Below, one piece after another: positions 34,273 through 43,891 of a stretch of 64,000 nt of DNA. The DNA comes from Deltaproteobacteria bacterium (GTDB taxonomy: Bacteria > Desulfobacterota > Syntrophia > Syntrophales > UBA2210). The DNA lies in NCBI GenBank assembly GCA_016933965.1, contig JAFGTS010000029.1, forward strand, positions 1 to 64,000, in the 5' to 3' direction. Below the pieces are notes generated by a model that saw only the letters and a list, made by a program, of their open reading frames with translations, was not told where the DNA came from and did no database searches. Position 1 is the stretch's first letter, and every line of letters begins with the position of its first letter. The position numbers and the translations under genes were made by a program.

Positions 34273-35193
34273 ATGAAAAAAATATGCGTTCTGGTGACAC
34301 TGCTCTTCTTCTGCGCGGCACCGGCCTTTGGCGATGTGGTTCAGGACGGTCTTTCAGATCAGGCATCGGAGAGGATCATGAACGGCACCAGGGCCCTGAT
34401 CGCTGCCGGGATGGATGAAGATGCAGCAGTACATCTGACACAGGCAATGATCGGAAGTCACATGAGCGAGGAACTGACATTGCGAGCCCAGGGGGTTTTG
34501 AAAGACGCGGCCTCGGAGGGATTGCCCCTGGAGCCGATCATGAACAAGGCGTATGAAGGCATGGCCAAGAAGGTTCATGCCGACAGGGTGGTCCGTGCGA
34601 TGGAGGCGGTGCGTTCGCGGTACGCGTATGCCTATGAGAAGGTGGGGTTGCTTGTGCAGGAACGGTCACACCTGCGGTCGGCAGGCGATATTCTTGCCGA
34701 CGGCCTTGCCGCCGGACTCGGTCCTGAAGATGCCCAGCGGCTCGTGACTCGACTGCGTGACATGAAACGGGACCGGACACAAGAGGAGGTTGAAGCATTG
34801 GCGGAGGAGACCTTCAGGACGACACGGGATATGGCCCGTGCCGGTGTCTCTTCGTCCCTTGCAACGGAGACGCTCATGCAGGCGCTGCAGCATCGTTTCG
34901 GTGTGAGGGAAATGGCCATGCTGAGAGCGTCCTTTATGAGAGGGATCGAACGATCGGAACCCAACCGGCTGGCGCAGAACTATGCTGCGAGGATCGGACG
35001 GGGAGAACAGGCCGGAAGTCTTGATTCATCCGGTTCCGGCTCCGGAAAGGGAACCGAATCTTCCGGCGGTTCGGGCAGCGGCGCATCCGGCGGTACGGGA
35101 GGTGGCAGCGGGTCCGGTAATAGCGGGTCTGACGGTGGAAATTCCGGAGGTCATGGAAATGGCGGTTCCGGGAAGGGCAGTGGAAGGAACTGA
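34273..35193 (+). CDS. Secreted helical protein with Gly/Ser-rich tail
   Basis: A 306-residue protein from ATG 34273 (AAAGGAA upstream). Signal peptide: MKKICVLVTLLFFCAAPAFG. The body (about 20-250) is helical and Ala/Arg/Glu-rich with no recognised domain. The last ~55 residues are almost only Gly, Ser, Asn and Asp. It is the last gene of the ECF operon and probably its main envelope or surface product. The low-complexity tail suggests a flexible linker or matrix-binding end. No function can be assigned. Confidence 0.65.
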   Translation: MKKICVLVTLLFFCAAPAFGDVVQDGLSDQASERIMNGTRALIAAGMDEDAAVHLTQAMIGSHMSEELTLRAQGVLKDAASEGLPLEPIMNKAYEGMAKKVHADRVVRAMEAVRSRYAYAYEKVGLLVQERSHLRSAGDILADGLAAGLGPEDAQRLVTRLRDMKRDRTQEEVEALAEETFRTTRDMARAGVSSSLATETLMQALQHRFGVREMAMLRASFMRGIERSEPNRLAQNYAARIGRGEQAGSLDSSGSGSGKGTESSGGSGSGASGGTGGGSGSGNSGSDGGNSGGHGNGGSGKGSGRN

Positions 35194-35219
35194 AAAATGC
35201 CGGTTCGGGTCGGAGTTCG

Positions 35220-36845
35220 CTACGGTGTGTACAGCACGACAAGACAGCGGGTCGGCTCGTCCGAGATGCTTTTCAGCTTGTGAGGTGTTTCGGAATTGAA
35301 GTGGATCGACTCGTGGGGTTTCAATTTGTGCGGCCGGCCTCCCAGGATCAGTTCGAGCTCGCCTTCCATCACGTAGATGAATTCTTCCCCTTCATGCTTG
35401 TACGCCACCGGTTTGTGAACCTGCCTCGGGTCGATGGTGACCATGAAGGAGCGGAGATGTTCATTTACGGCGCCCGGAGTGAGCGTCTGATATGAGTAGT
35501 TCTGGGTCCGTTTCGTGAATTGCTGTGCCCGCTGTTCCTTGATGACCGTTTTCTCGCTCTCATGAAGGAATGTGCTCGGGTCGATCTTCAACGCCCGGGA
35601 GAGACGGAGAAGAAAGGCGACGGACGGTGAGATCTCGTCCTTTTCGAACTGCTCGATGGATTCCGGCGACTGCCCGGTCGCCTGGGCGAGGGATTCTCTC
35701 GTCCATCCCTGCGATTCCCGAAGCTTCAGCAGCTTCTCACCGAAGCCCGAAAGCGGTCTTTCTCCCTCCTGGGTGACTTCCTGGAGGGTGTCCGCCAGCG
35801 TACGCATCAGGACCTGTTTCACCTTTGCCGTCAGCACCGGCAGAAAGGTCGCCGCGTCGGCGACGATGCCCACGTCGGCCACCTGAAAGATCGGCGCGTT
35901 GGGGTCGCGGTTGACGGCCATTATCGTCCCCGATTCCATGATGCCCGCCGTGTACTGGACGGCTCCCGAGGTGCCCGCCGACAGGAGAAGCCGCGGCCGG
36001 ATGCGCTTGCCCGTCTGTCCGATGAGCCGGTCTTCCGTCACCCAGTGCTGGAGGATCGGCGGGCGCGTTGCGCCCACGTCGCCGCCCAAGGCGGCCGCAA
36101 GCTCCCGTACCATGCTGAATCCGTCGGCTGAACCGAGGCCCGCCCCCCCGACGACAACGACCTGAGCGTCCTCCAGGCGTTTCCGGTCCTTTGCCTCGTA
36201 CGCACGTGAAAGCAGTTTGACTCCCCGCGGGGTTGCTAGATCCCTTACGGCGATCCGTTCTACCGTCCCCGGAACACCTTGTGTTTCAACGGGTTGAATA
36301 CCCTGGGGTTGCACGGTGGCGAAGCCGGTATCCTGAAATTCCCCGGCATAGGTTATCTCGGCAAGGATCTCACCGCCCCAGGATGGACAGGCGGCAATGA
36401 AATCTCCGTCCTTGTACGTAAGGTCGATGCAGTCGGCGATCAGCCCGGTGGCACGAAGCCGGGCGATCCGGGCTGCCAGTTCCCGTCCGAAATCAGTAAG
36501 GGCGAAGAGGAACAGCAGGGGGGACGCCGATGCAACGGCATTGGACATGACGGGGGCATACAGGTCTGCCCGGGGATCTTCCAGCTTGGAATGGTCAAAG
36601 AGGTAAACCCTGTCCGCTCCATGGGAAAGGCAGTTCCGGGATGCCTCATCGACGGACAGGCAACCGAGCGCGTCTCCGGCGGCACGCTTTCCGGAATCCC
36701 CCGCAATGACCGCCGCCGTCTTTGCCGACGCCGTCCGGGCAAGCCTGCGGGCCTTGGCCATGACCTGGAGGCTCAGGTTGAAGTGCCGTTCGTTTCTCCT
36801 GTCGATGAACACCCAGATTTCCCGGTCTTTTCTTCTTCCCATCAT
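35220..36845 (-). CDS. EtfA electron-transfer flavoprotein fused to XRE-HTH and cupin domains
   Basis: A 541-residue three-part protein. Residues 1 to ~345 are an EtfA subunit with the FAD-binding C-terminal part (LLLSAGTSGAVQYTAGIMESG, AVNRDPNAPIFQVADVGIVAD). Residues ~370-435 are an XRE helix-turn-helix (LLKLRESQGWTRESLAQATGQS). Residues ~465-541 are a cupin (HEGEEFIYVMEGELELILGG). EtfA alone is 310-340 residues, while XRE-cupin is a common regulator architecture, so an electron carrier and a transcription factor are joined in one frame. It follows EtfB by 3 bp. It probably takes electrons from the acyl-CoA dehydrogenase upstream and may also bind DNA. Confidence 0.85.
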   Translation of the reverse strand: MMGRRKDREIWVFIDRRNERHFNLSLQVMAKARRLARTASAKTAAVIAGDSGKRAAGDALGCLSVDEASRNCLSHGADRVYLFDHSKLEDPRADLYAPVMSNAVASASPLLFLFALTDFGRELAARIARLRATGLIADCIDLTYKDGDFIAACPSWGGEILAEITYAGEFQDTGFATVQPQGIQPVETQGVPGTVERIAVRDLATPRGVKLLSRAYEAKDRKRLEDAQVVVVGGAGLGSADGFSMVRELAAALGGDVGATRPPILQHWVTEDRLIGQTGKRIRPRLLLSAGTSGAVQYTAGIMESGTIMAVNRDPNAPIFQVADVGIVADAATFLPVLTAKVKQVLMRTLADTLQEVTQEGERPLSGFGEKLLKLRESQGWTRESLAQATGQSPESIEQFEKDEISPSVAFLLRLSRALKIDPSTFLHESEKTVIKEQRAQQFTKRTQNYSYQTLTPGAVNEHLRSFMVTIDPRQVHKPVAYKHEGEEFIYVMEGELELILGGRPHKLKPHESIHFNSETPHKLKSISDEPTRCLVVLYTP

Positions 36846-36848
36846 GGC

Positions 36849-37625
36849 TTACCCGACCAATCCGGATTCCCCTATCAACTTGACCACCCGGTCGGCCTGT
36901 TCTTCCGTTGTTCCCTCGATGAATTCACACCGTCGCTCCCGTGAGACCCGTTTCATGGAAAGCACTTTCGTGGGAGAGCCAACGCTTCCCACCGAGGCGG
37001 AGGTGATCGGGATGTCATCGAGGGTCAGGATCTCAATACCTCTTTCGGAATATGCATCATCGATTCCCCTGAGGGGGATGTCCCGGGGTCGTACCGATGA
37101 AGGATCGATCGTGAGCACCGCCGGAAGCGCAACTTCATAGATCTCCCTGAATTCATCCATTTTCCGTTCAACCCGCAGGGTCTTCTTTCTTACCGCAAGG
37201 GAGCAGGCGCCGGTGACCAGCGGCAGGTTCAATGATACGGCCGTTTGGGGGCCGACCTGTCCCGTGTCGCTGTCAGCCGTTCTGGTGCCGAAGACGACCA
37301 GATCAAAGGGAGCCAGGGCCGTTATCGCCCCGGCGAGGGCCGTTGATGTGGCGAGCGTATCGGAATCGGCAAGACGCCGGTCGTTCAGAAGGACGCCCCG
37401 GTGAACGCCCATGGCCATGGCCTCGTAAAGCACGAAGGCACAGGATCCCGGTCCCATGGAAAGGGCCGTCACGGTGCCCTTGCGTTCCCCGGCGATCGTC
37501 AGCGCCGTCTCGAGTGCCACCCGGTCAAAGGGATTCATCTCTGCCGTGTCCGCCGTCCGGACGATCCCGTTGTCGGGTGCCTTCGTCAACACCGGCTTTA
37601 TACAGGCGATAATGTGAAATCCCAT
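36849..37625 (-). CDS. etfB: Electron-transfer flavoprotein beta subunit
   Basis: A 258-residue EtfB. Landmarks are IIACIKPV, the NPFDRVALETAL segment, FGTRTADSDTGQVGPQTA and the ETF beta signature region around VERKMDEFREIYEVALPAVLTI. It pairs with the EtfA fusion just downstream (3-bp gap) and follows the acyl-CoA dehydrogenase by 32 bp. Together they form a dehydrogenase-ETF unit for beta-oxidation of acyl-CoA, probably including products of the fumarate-addition operon. Confidence 0.9.
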   Translation of the reverse strand: MGFHIIACIKPVLTKAPDNGIVRTADTAEMNPFDRVALETALTIAGERKGTVTALSMGPGSCAFVLYEAMAMGVHRGVLLNDRRLADSDTLATSTALAGAITALAPFDLVVFGTRTADSDTGQVGPQTAVSLNLPLVTGACSLAVRKKTLRVERKMDEFREIYEVALPAVLTIDPSSVRPRDIPLRGIDDAYSERGIEILTLDDIPITSASVGSVGSPTKVLSMKRVSRERRCEFIEGTTEEQADRVVKLIGESGLVG

Positions 37626-37657
37626 GCAGTGTTCCTTCCTGCCGCCGGACCCGTCCG

Positions 37658-38806
37658 TTACTCGTATTCGCTCAGGACGGACCGCGCGATGACGATCTGA
37701 TGAATTTCCGATGTTCCCTCGTAGATCCGGGTGACCCGTGCATCCCGGTAATATCGCTCCACGGCATAGGACTTCGAATAGCCGTAGCCGCCGTGGATCT
37801 GAACGGCCCTGTCCGTAACGGTGCTCGATATTTCCGAAGCATAGAGCTTTGCCATTGCCGAGGCCTGTGAAAAGGATTTCCCCTGGTCCCTCAGCAGCGC
37901 CGCCCGGTACACCATGAGCCGCGCCGCCTCGACCTGCGTCGCCATGTCCGCGAGCATCGCCTGTATGAACTGATGCTTTCCGATGGCGACCCCGAACTGC
38001 CGCCGCTGGGTGGCGTATCGCGATGATTCTTCGAGGGCCGCCTGTGCGATACCCACCGCCTGCGCGGCGATACCCACCCTGCCGGTGTCGAGGGCGACCA
38101 TGCCGATGGTAAGCCCCATTCCCTCCGCTCCGAGCAGGTTGTTCATGGGTACTTTGCAGTCATAAAGGCGGATCGAGCTGACGGGGTTCGCGCGGACCCC
38201 GCAGAGGTCCTCCACATCACCGACGACGAAACCGGGAACACCCCGTTCGGCCACAACAACGCTGATCCCCCGTCGCCCCGCCGCCGGATCGGTCCGGGCG
38301 AAGATCAGGCAGATGTCGGCCACGCCGCCGTTGGTCACGAACACCTTGTTTGCGTTGATAACATATTGCGTGCCCTGCCGCAGGGCCGTCGACTCGATGC
38401 CCGCCGCGTCGGAACCGGCGTTCGGTTCCGTCAGGCAGAAGGCGCCGATCTTTTCGCCCCGGGCAAGAGGCGGTATCCACCGCTTCTTCTGTTCCTCCGT
38501 GCCGAATTGAAGGATGGGGTAGACGGCCACGCTGTTGTGGACGGTGACACAGAGACCGAGCGCTCCGCAGACACGCGATATTTCCTCGATGGTCACGGCG
38601 TAACTGAGGGAATCGAGACCCGCGCCGCCCAGGTCTTTCGGTACCTGTATGCCGAAGTACCCGAGCTTGCCCATCATTTCCACGACTTCCCAGGGGAACC
38701 GGGCTTCCTGGTCGATCTGGGCCGCGATGGGTCCAAGCTCCCTCTCGCAGAAGGACCGCACCGAACGGCGGAGGACCTGCTGTTTTTCCGTGAGAAAGGT
38801 GTTCAT
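37658..38806 (-). CDS. Acyl-CoA dehydrogenase
   Basis: A 382-residue FAD enzyme of the short-chain/branched-chain class. Landmarks are EISRVCGALGLCVTVHNS, FCLTEPNAGSDAAG, KVFVTNGGVADICLIFART, RRQFGVAIGKHQFIQAMLADM and GGYGYSKSYAVERYYRDARV. The catalytic Glu lies in RIYEGTSEIHQIVIAR. It introduces a C2-C3 double bond and passes electrons to ETF encoded directly after it. It is the first gene of the acd-etfB-etfA operon, and likely oxidises the acyl-CoA left after decarboxylation (inference). Confidence 0.92.
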   Translation of the reverse strand: MNTFLTEKQQVLRRSVRSFCERELGPIAAQIDQEARFPWEVVEMMGKLGYFGIQVPKDLGGAGLDSLSYAVTIEEISRVCGALGLCVTVHNSVAVYPILQFGTEEQKKRWIPPLARGEKIGAFCLTEPNAGSDAAGIESTALRQGTQYVINANKVFVTNGGVADICLIFARTDPAAGRRGISVVVAERGVPGFVVGDVEDLCGVRANPVSSIRLYDCKVPMNNLLGAEGMGLTIGMVALDTGRVGIAAQAVGIAQAALEESSRYATQRRQFGVAIGKHQFIQAMLADMATQVEAARLMVYRAALLRDQGKSFSQASAMAKLYASEISSTVTDRAVQIHGGYGYSKSYAVERYYRDARVTRIYEGTSEIHQIVIARSVLSEYE

Positions 38807-38933
38807 CCTTTCGGGCTTCCCTCTCCTTTATGGACAGAGCGGCACCCCCGGTGCCGCTGGATTTCACTGGTAAGGCGGGACGCTATCAGAATTTGTAAGG
38901 GGAGTCAATAATTTGGTGAGAGACGTTTTAAAA

Positions 38934-38962
38934 TTGACAGGCCTTCAGTCTTCAATTATATT
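38934..38962 (+). promoter_or_regulatory. Sigma-70 promoter of potABCD
   Basis: TTGACA (38934-38939), a 17-bp spacer, then TATATT (38957-38962). It is about 47 bp upstream of the GTG start of the ATPase gene. The divergent dehydrogenase operon starts on the other side of this 202-bp gap. Confidence 0.75.
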
Positions 38963-39008
38963 TCGCCGTCACCATTATTTATGGAAGACCCGTGTGTGAG
39001 CGGATAAC

Positions 39009-40187
39009 GTGGCGAATTTTCTTGAGTTTCAGGATGTTTCGAAGCATTTCGGCAGCATCCGCGCCGTCGATCACGTATCGTTGTCGATCGGACAGGGAGA
39101 GTTTTTTTCCCTGCTCGGCCCGAGCGGGTGCGGTAAGACGACCCTGCTTCGCATTCTCGCCGGTTTCGAACGCCCCGACTCAGGGCGGGTCATTCTGAAT
39201 GGTGAGGATATCACGTCGCTTCCGCCGAACCGGCGGAAGGTCAACACGATTTTCCAGAGTTACGCGCTCTTTCCCCATCTGACGGTTCGTGAGAATATCG
39301 CCTTTGGGCTCAAGCTTGAAAAACGGCCGAAGCGGGAGATCGAAAACGAGGTTGACCGGATGCTGGCCCTGGTTCAGATGGAAGATCAGGCCCAGAAGTA
39401 TCCTGAAAAGATCAGCGGCGGCCAGAAGCAACGTGTCGCCATCGCCCGGGCGCTCATAAAAAGGCCCCGGGTGCTGCTGCTCGATGAGCCACTGGCGGCG
39501 CTTGACCTGAAACTGCGCCAGCGGATGCTCATGGAGCTCGACCTGATACACGACGAGGTGGGCATTACCTTCCTCTATGTGACCCATGACCAGGGCGAGG
39601 CCATGAGCCTGAGCGACCGCATCGCGGTCATGAACCTCGGCGTGATCGAGCAGACCGGAACGCCGGCGGAGATCTATGAGGCGCCTCGAAGCAGTTTTGT
39701 GGCCGCCTTTATCGGTGATACGAATTTCTTCGAAGGGCGGGTGGCCGAGATTGTCAATCCGGAATACAGCCGGCTTGCCCTCGATGGGTTTCCCGACGTC
39801 CTCTGCTTTAATGACAAGCACATTTCACTGGGCAATTCGGTCAATCTGAGCATCCGTCCCGAAAAGTTCCACATATCCCGCGAGCGGCCCCAGTTGAGCG
39901 CCAAGCACAACATTGTGCCGGGCATCGTTGAAGACGTCATCTACCAGGGACTGATGACGAAATACTGGGTGCGGGTGCAGGAATACCGGCTCTCCGTGGT
40001 GCAGCAGCACAGCCGGTTCCTTCTTGATGAAAAGCCGATCCGCTGGGAGGAACAGGTGTGGATCTCCTGGCATGCCGATGACGGCTTCATGCTGGAGCGT
40101 TACAGCGAGTCCGACGAGCAACTGGTGGCACTGCCGCCGGAAACCATCGGTGAACTCAATGGTGAGGTGGAGAGTGATGAACAGTAA
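39009..40187 (+). CDS. potA: Spermidine/putrescine ABC transporter ATPase
   Basis: A 392-residue ABC ATPase with a GTG start. Walker A LLGPSGCGKTTLL, signature ISGGQKQRVAIARAL, Walker B VLLLDEPLAALD, switch His in VTHDQ, and a C-terminal TOBE region (about 290-380). It energises polyamine import and is first in a four-gene operon with overlapping starts, the standard potABCD order. Confidence 0.92.
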   Translation: MANFLEFQDVSKHFGSIRAVDHVSLSIGQGEFFSLLGPSGCGKTTLLRILAGFERPDSGRVILNGEDITSLPPNRRKVNTIFQSYALFPHLTVRENIAFGLKLEKRPKREIENEVDRMLALVQMEDQAQKYPEKISGGQKQRVAIARALIKRPRVLLLDEPLAALDLKLRQRMLMELDLIHDEVGITFLYVTHDQGEAMSLSDRIAVMNLGVIEQTGTPAEIYEAPRSSFVAAFIGDTNFFEGRVAEIVNPEYSRLALDGFPDVLCFNDKHISLGNSVNLSIRPEKFHISRERPQLSAKHNIVPGIVEDVIYQGLMTKYWVRVQEYRLSVVQQHSRFLLDEKPIRWEEQVWISWHADDGFMLERYSESDEQLVALPPETIGELNGEVESDEQ

Positions 40188-41082
40188 CGGCCGGCAATTG
40201 AAGGAGCCGAACAACTACGGGCCGTCCGCCGGCGAGCTGATGGTGACGCTTCCCTCGTTTTTGTGGCTTCTGATCCTGTTCCTGATACCGACACTCATCA
40301 TCTTTGCCATCACGTTCAGACCGACGGACCCATACGGGGGCGTCGGCGCCGGCTGGACCCTTGAAACATTGCGGAGCCTGGGAAACCCCAACTATCCCGC
40401 GATCATCTGGCGCACGGTGTGGTTGAGCGTCGTTACCACCGCCGTGTGCATTCTCTTCGCCACACCTGTGGGATATTACATGGCACGGGCAGGGGAACGC
40501 TGGCGGCGGACGCTCCTCCTGCTGGTCATCATTCCCTTCTGGACGAGCTTCCTCATCCGGATATTCGCGTGGAAAGTGCTCCTCCACCCCGAGGGTCTGA
40601 TCAAGAAATGCCTGGCCTTTTTTCAGTTCGTGGACGCCGGTACCTCCCTCCTGTATAATCCCTGGGCGGTGCTTCTCGTCATGGTATACTCATTTCTTCC
40701 CTTTGCCATTCTCCCGATCTACGCGGCGGCGGAGAAATTCGATTTTCACCTGATCGAGGCGGCCAGGGACCTGGGCGCCAGGCAGTGGCAGGGATTTTAC
40801 CGGATATTCCTTCCGGGGGTCCGGCGGGGGATCCTGACGGCGGTTCTGGTGGTCTTCATTCCCGCCCTGGGTTCCTACCTGATACCCGACATCGTGGGAG
40901 GTGCCGATGCGGAAATGATCGGCAACAAGATCGCCCAGCGGGTGTTTGTCGATCGCAATCTGCCCCACGCGAGCGGTCTCTCGGCGCTTCTGACCCTCGC
41001 CGTCTTTCTTCCCATGGCGGCGGTGGTTTTCATGCAGAAGAGAAGAGAAAAACCCGAGACGATCGTGAAGGAGAGCGCATGA
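40177..41082 (+). CDS. potB: Polyamine ABC transporter permease
   Basis: A 301-residue permease. ATG 40177 overlaps the end of potA by 11 bp. Six TM segments and a binding-protein-dependent transport EAA loop (LIEAARDLGARQWQGFYRIFLPGVRRGI). It pairs with PotC to form the channel. Confidence 0.88.
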   Translation: MNSNGRQLKEPNNYGPSAGELMVTLPSFLWLLILFLIPTLIIFAITFRPTDPYGGVGAGWTLETLRSLGNPNYPAIIWRTVWLSVVTTAVCILFATPVGYYMARAGERWRRTLLLLVIIPFWTSFLIRIFAWKVLLHPEGLIKKCLAFFQFVDAGTSLLYNPWAVLLVMVYSFLPFAILPIYAAAEKFDFHLIEAARDLGARQWQGFYRIFLPGVRRGILTAVLVVFIPALGSYLIPDIVGGADAEMIGNKIAQRVFVDRNLPHASGLSALLTLAVFLPMAAVVFMQKRREKPETIVKESA

Positions 41083-41849
41083 AACGGAGCAGGGTGCCCC
41101 TTATCGTGACCGTCGCCGTCCTGGTCTTTTTTTATCTGCCCATACTGGTGCTGATCATCAACTCCTTCAATGCATCCCGTTTCGGCAGCACCTGGGAGGG
41201 GTGGACCCTCCACTGGTATGCAAGGCTCCTCCACGAGCGGGAGATATGGCATGCCCTGAAGAACAGCCTCATCATCGCCTTCAGCTCTTCCGCCGTTTCC
41301 ATCGTTCTGGGGAGCCTGGCGGCCTTCGGGCTTCACCGGTACGAGACGCGCTTTCAACGAGCCCAGTTCATGCTTATCTACACTCCTCTGGTCATGCCCG
41401 AGATCCTCATGGGCATCAGTCTCCTTCTCTTTTTCGTCGCCGTCGGCATGAACCTGGGACTTCTGACCATTTTCATGGCCCATGTGACGTTCTGTATCAG
41501 TTACGTGGCCATGGTCGTACTCGGGAGACTGCAGGATTTTGATTTTTCCGTGGTTGAAGCGGCCCAGGACCTCGGTGCCGACTGGTGGACGACAACGGTG
41601 CGCGTTCTCCTGCCGCTCCTGGCACCGGGCATCATTGCCGGGGGGTTGCTCGCCTTCACTCTTTCAATCGATGATTTCGTCATAACCTTTTTCGTCGCGG
41701 GTCCCGGCTCGACGACGCTGCCCATTCGGATCTACAGCATGATCAAGCACGGCTCGCCGCCGCTTATCAACGCGCTGTCGACGATACTGCTGGTGGTCAC
41801 GTTCCTGGCGGTATGGATAAGTCAACACCTGACGGAGGAAAAACAATGA
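41079..41849 (+). CDS. potC: Polyamine ABC transporter permease
   Basis: A 256-residue permease starting at ATG 41079, overlapping potB by 4 bp. Six TM segments. EAA loop VVEAAQDLGADWWTTTVRVLLPLLAPGI, then FTLSIDDFVITFFVAGPGSTTLP, the PotC-type segment. Confidence 0.9.
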   Translation: MKRSRVPLIVTVAVLVFFYLPILVLIINSFNASRFGSTWEGWTLHWYARLLHEREIWHALKNSLIIAFSSSAVSIVLGSLAAFGLHRYETRFQRAQFMLIYTPLVMPEILMGISLLLFFVAVGMNLGLLTIFMAHVTFCISYVAMVVLGRLQDFDFSVVEAAQDLGADWWTTTVRVLLPLLAPGIIAGGLLAFTLSIDDFVITFFVAGPGSTTLPIRIYSMIKHGSPPLINALSTILLVVTFLAVWISQHLTEEKQ

Positions 41850-42883
41850 AAAGAACAATTGTACTGTCCGTGATGGTCATCTCGGCGCTGTTCCTTGCCT
41901 TTTCCGGGTGCAGCCGGTCCAAGCCGGTTCTGCATGTGTACACCTGGGCGGATTACATCAAACCCGAACTGATCCAGCGGTTCGAACAGGAACAGGGCTG
42001 CCAGGTCGTGATCGACACCTTTGATTCCAACGAGGTCATGTACGCCAAGCTCAAGGCGGGCGGTGGCGGGTATGACATTCTCATGCCGAGCAGCTACATG
42101 GTGAAGATCATGCATGACCAGGGAATGCTTCGATCCCTCGATCATGCCCTGCTGCCGAATATTCAATATGTCGATCCCGAATATCTTAAGGTCGCCCTCG
42201 ACCCGCGGATGGACTACAGCGTGCCTTACATGCTGACAACGACGGTCATTGCCTACCTGGAGAGCAGGACGCCCGATTTCATCCCCTCCTGGAGCATGTT
42301 CGACCGCGCGGACCTCGCGGGACGGATGACCATGCTGAACGACATGCGGGAGACGATCGGGGCCGCCCTGAAATATCTCGGGTACAGCATCAATACCAGA
42401 GATGAAGAGCAACTTGCGGCGGCCCGGGACGTGGTCATCCGCTGGAAAAAGAATCTGGCAAAATTCGAGAACGAACAATACAAGACGGGTCTTGCCTCGG
42501 GAGAGTTCGTCGTTGTCCATGGATACAGCGGCGATATCATGCAGGTCCAGGAAGAGAACGAGGATATCGCCTATGCCGTCCCGATGGAGGGAACTTCAAT
42601 ATCCTGCGATGACCTGGTCATTCCGGCGGACGCGAAAGAGGTCAAACTTGCTCACCGGTTCATCAATTTCATACACGACCCCGACGTTGCGGCGGAAAAC
42701 ACGAACTTCATCATGTACCTGTGTCCCAACAGTGAGAGCTACAAAAAGCTCAGCAGCGATGTTCTCGACGATCCCGTCATTTTCCTTCCCGCCGATATCA
42801 AGGGGAAATGCGAGATCATCGATGACCTGGGTGAGGACAACGCCAAATACACGAAGGTATGGGACGAAATAAAGGCGAACTGA
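41846..42883 (+). CDS. potD: Polyamine ABC transporter substrate-binding lipoprotein
   Basis: A 345-residue periplasmic binding protein from ATG 41846 (ACGGAGG; 4-bp overlap with potC). The signal peptide ends in LAFSGC, so it is a lipoprotein. LHVYTWADYIKPELIQRFEQEQGC and PYMLTTTVIAY are PotD/PotF landmarks. It delivers spermidine or putrescine; exact specificity is not readable. Closes the operon; the next 146 bp hold no gene. Confidence 0.9.
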   Translation: MKRTIVLSVMVISALFLAFSGCSRSKPVLHVYTWADYIKPELIQRFEQEQGCQVVIDTFDSNEVMYAKLKAGGGGYDILMPSSYMVKIMHDQGMLRSLDHALLPNIQYVDPEYLKVALDPRMDYSVPYMLTTTVIAYLESRTPDFIPSWSMFDRADLAGRMTMLNDMRETIGAALKYLGYSINTRDEEQLAAARDVVIRWKKNLAKFENEQYKTGLASGEFVVVHGYSGDIMQVQEENEDIAYAVPMEGTSISCDDLVIPADAKEVKLAHRFINFIHDPDVAAENTNFIMYLCPNSESYKKLSSDVLDDPVIFLPADIKGKCEIIDDLGEDNAKYTKVWDEIKAN

Positions 42884-43029
42884 AAGCGTGAGACGTTAAG
42901 AGTGACGCGGTTTGTCAAGAAAATCCTGAAGGGAGTCACGTGGTGCCGTTATACAACGAAAAACTCTTTACATCGGGGGCTACATCTGTTTTAACCGGGC
43001 GGTGAATTCAGGAAAGGGGAATTTTCTTC

Positions 43030-43857
43030 ATGGCGGTACGTCCCAGGGACGCGGCGACGGTGATCCTGCTTCGCGACCGCAACGGTTCGGGTGGCGGTGG
43101 GATGGAAGTTCTTATGGTGCATCGCCATCCAAAGAGCGATTTCGTGCCTGGTTCCTATGTCTTTCCCGGCGGGGCGATGGAAGAGGAGGATTTCACGCCC
43201 GGAATGGGGGTTCTCTGCGCTGGCAGGACATGCGAAGCGGCGTATCAGGCGCTTGCCAATGCCGCCTCACCGGCAAAAGCGCTCGGCGCGTGGGTCACGG
43301 CTATCCGGGAAACCTTTGAGGAGGTCGGTCTGCTCATGGCCTACCGTGGTGACGGGACCCTCTTTTGCGCTTCCGATAATGAAGAGTTACACAGATTCGG
43401 AGATTATCGAAAGGCCCTCCGTGACGGCTCACTGGGTTTCTATGAATTCCTGGTGCGTGAATCGCTGACGCTGGCTGCGGATCGGCTCCATTATTTTTCG
43501 CACTGGATCACCCCGGAAGCGGCGCCGATACGATACGATACACGGTTCTTCATCGGCCGGGCCCCGGCCGGCCAGGATGCTGTTCATGACGGCGTGGAGC
43601 TGACGAAACACCGCTGGCTGACACCCCGGGAGGCCCTCGATGCATACGAGAGCGGCGCCTTCGACATGGTGGTCCCCACGGTAATGACGCTGGAGGAACT
43701 GGACGGATACGCGACCGTCGATGACGCGATCCTCTCCACGGCGCGCAAGGAGATACCATCACACTGCATCAGGGTGGATGTTGATGAAAAAGAGGGAATT
43801 ACCATATATGCCCCTGATGGAAGGGTGTTCAAACGGATACCGCCGTCAGTCCGATAG
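43030..43857 (+). CDS. NUDIX hydrolase, NUDT19-like with split Nudix box
   Basis: A 275-residue protein. The Nudix box is interrupted: FPGGAMEEED (glycine part) and, about 40 residues later, AIRETFEEVGLLM (the REUXEEXG core). This long insertion is typical of NUDT7/NUDT19-like CoA-diphosphatase-related proteins. A coenzyme A-linked substrate would suit an acyl-CoA-rich metabolism, but this is inference. The SDR gene follows by 34 bp. Confidence 0.82.
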   Translation: MAVRPRDAATVILLRDRNGSGGGGMEVLMVHRHPKSDFVPGSYVFPGGAMEEEDFTPGMGVLCAGRTCEAAYQALANAASPAKALGAWVTAIRETFEEVGLLMAYRGDGTLFCASDNEELHRFGDYRKALRDGSLGFYEFLVRESLTLAADRLHYFSHWITPEAAPIRYDTRFFIGRAPAGQDAVHDGVELTKHRWLTPREALDAYESGAFDMVVPTVMTLEELDGYATVDDAILSTARKEIPSHCIRVDVDEKEGITIYAPDGRVFKRIPPSVR

Positions 43858-43891
43858 AGAAATATGCCATTAATTCAGAGGAGGTCCATCT

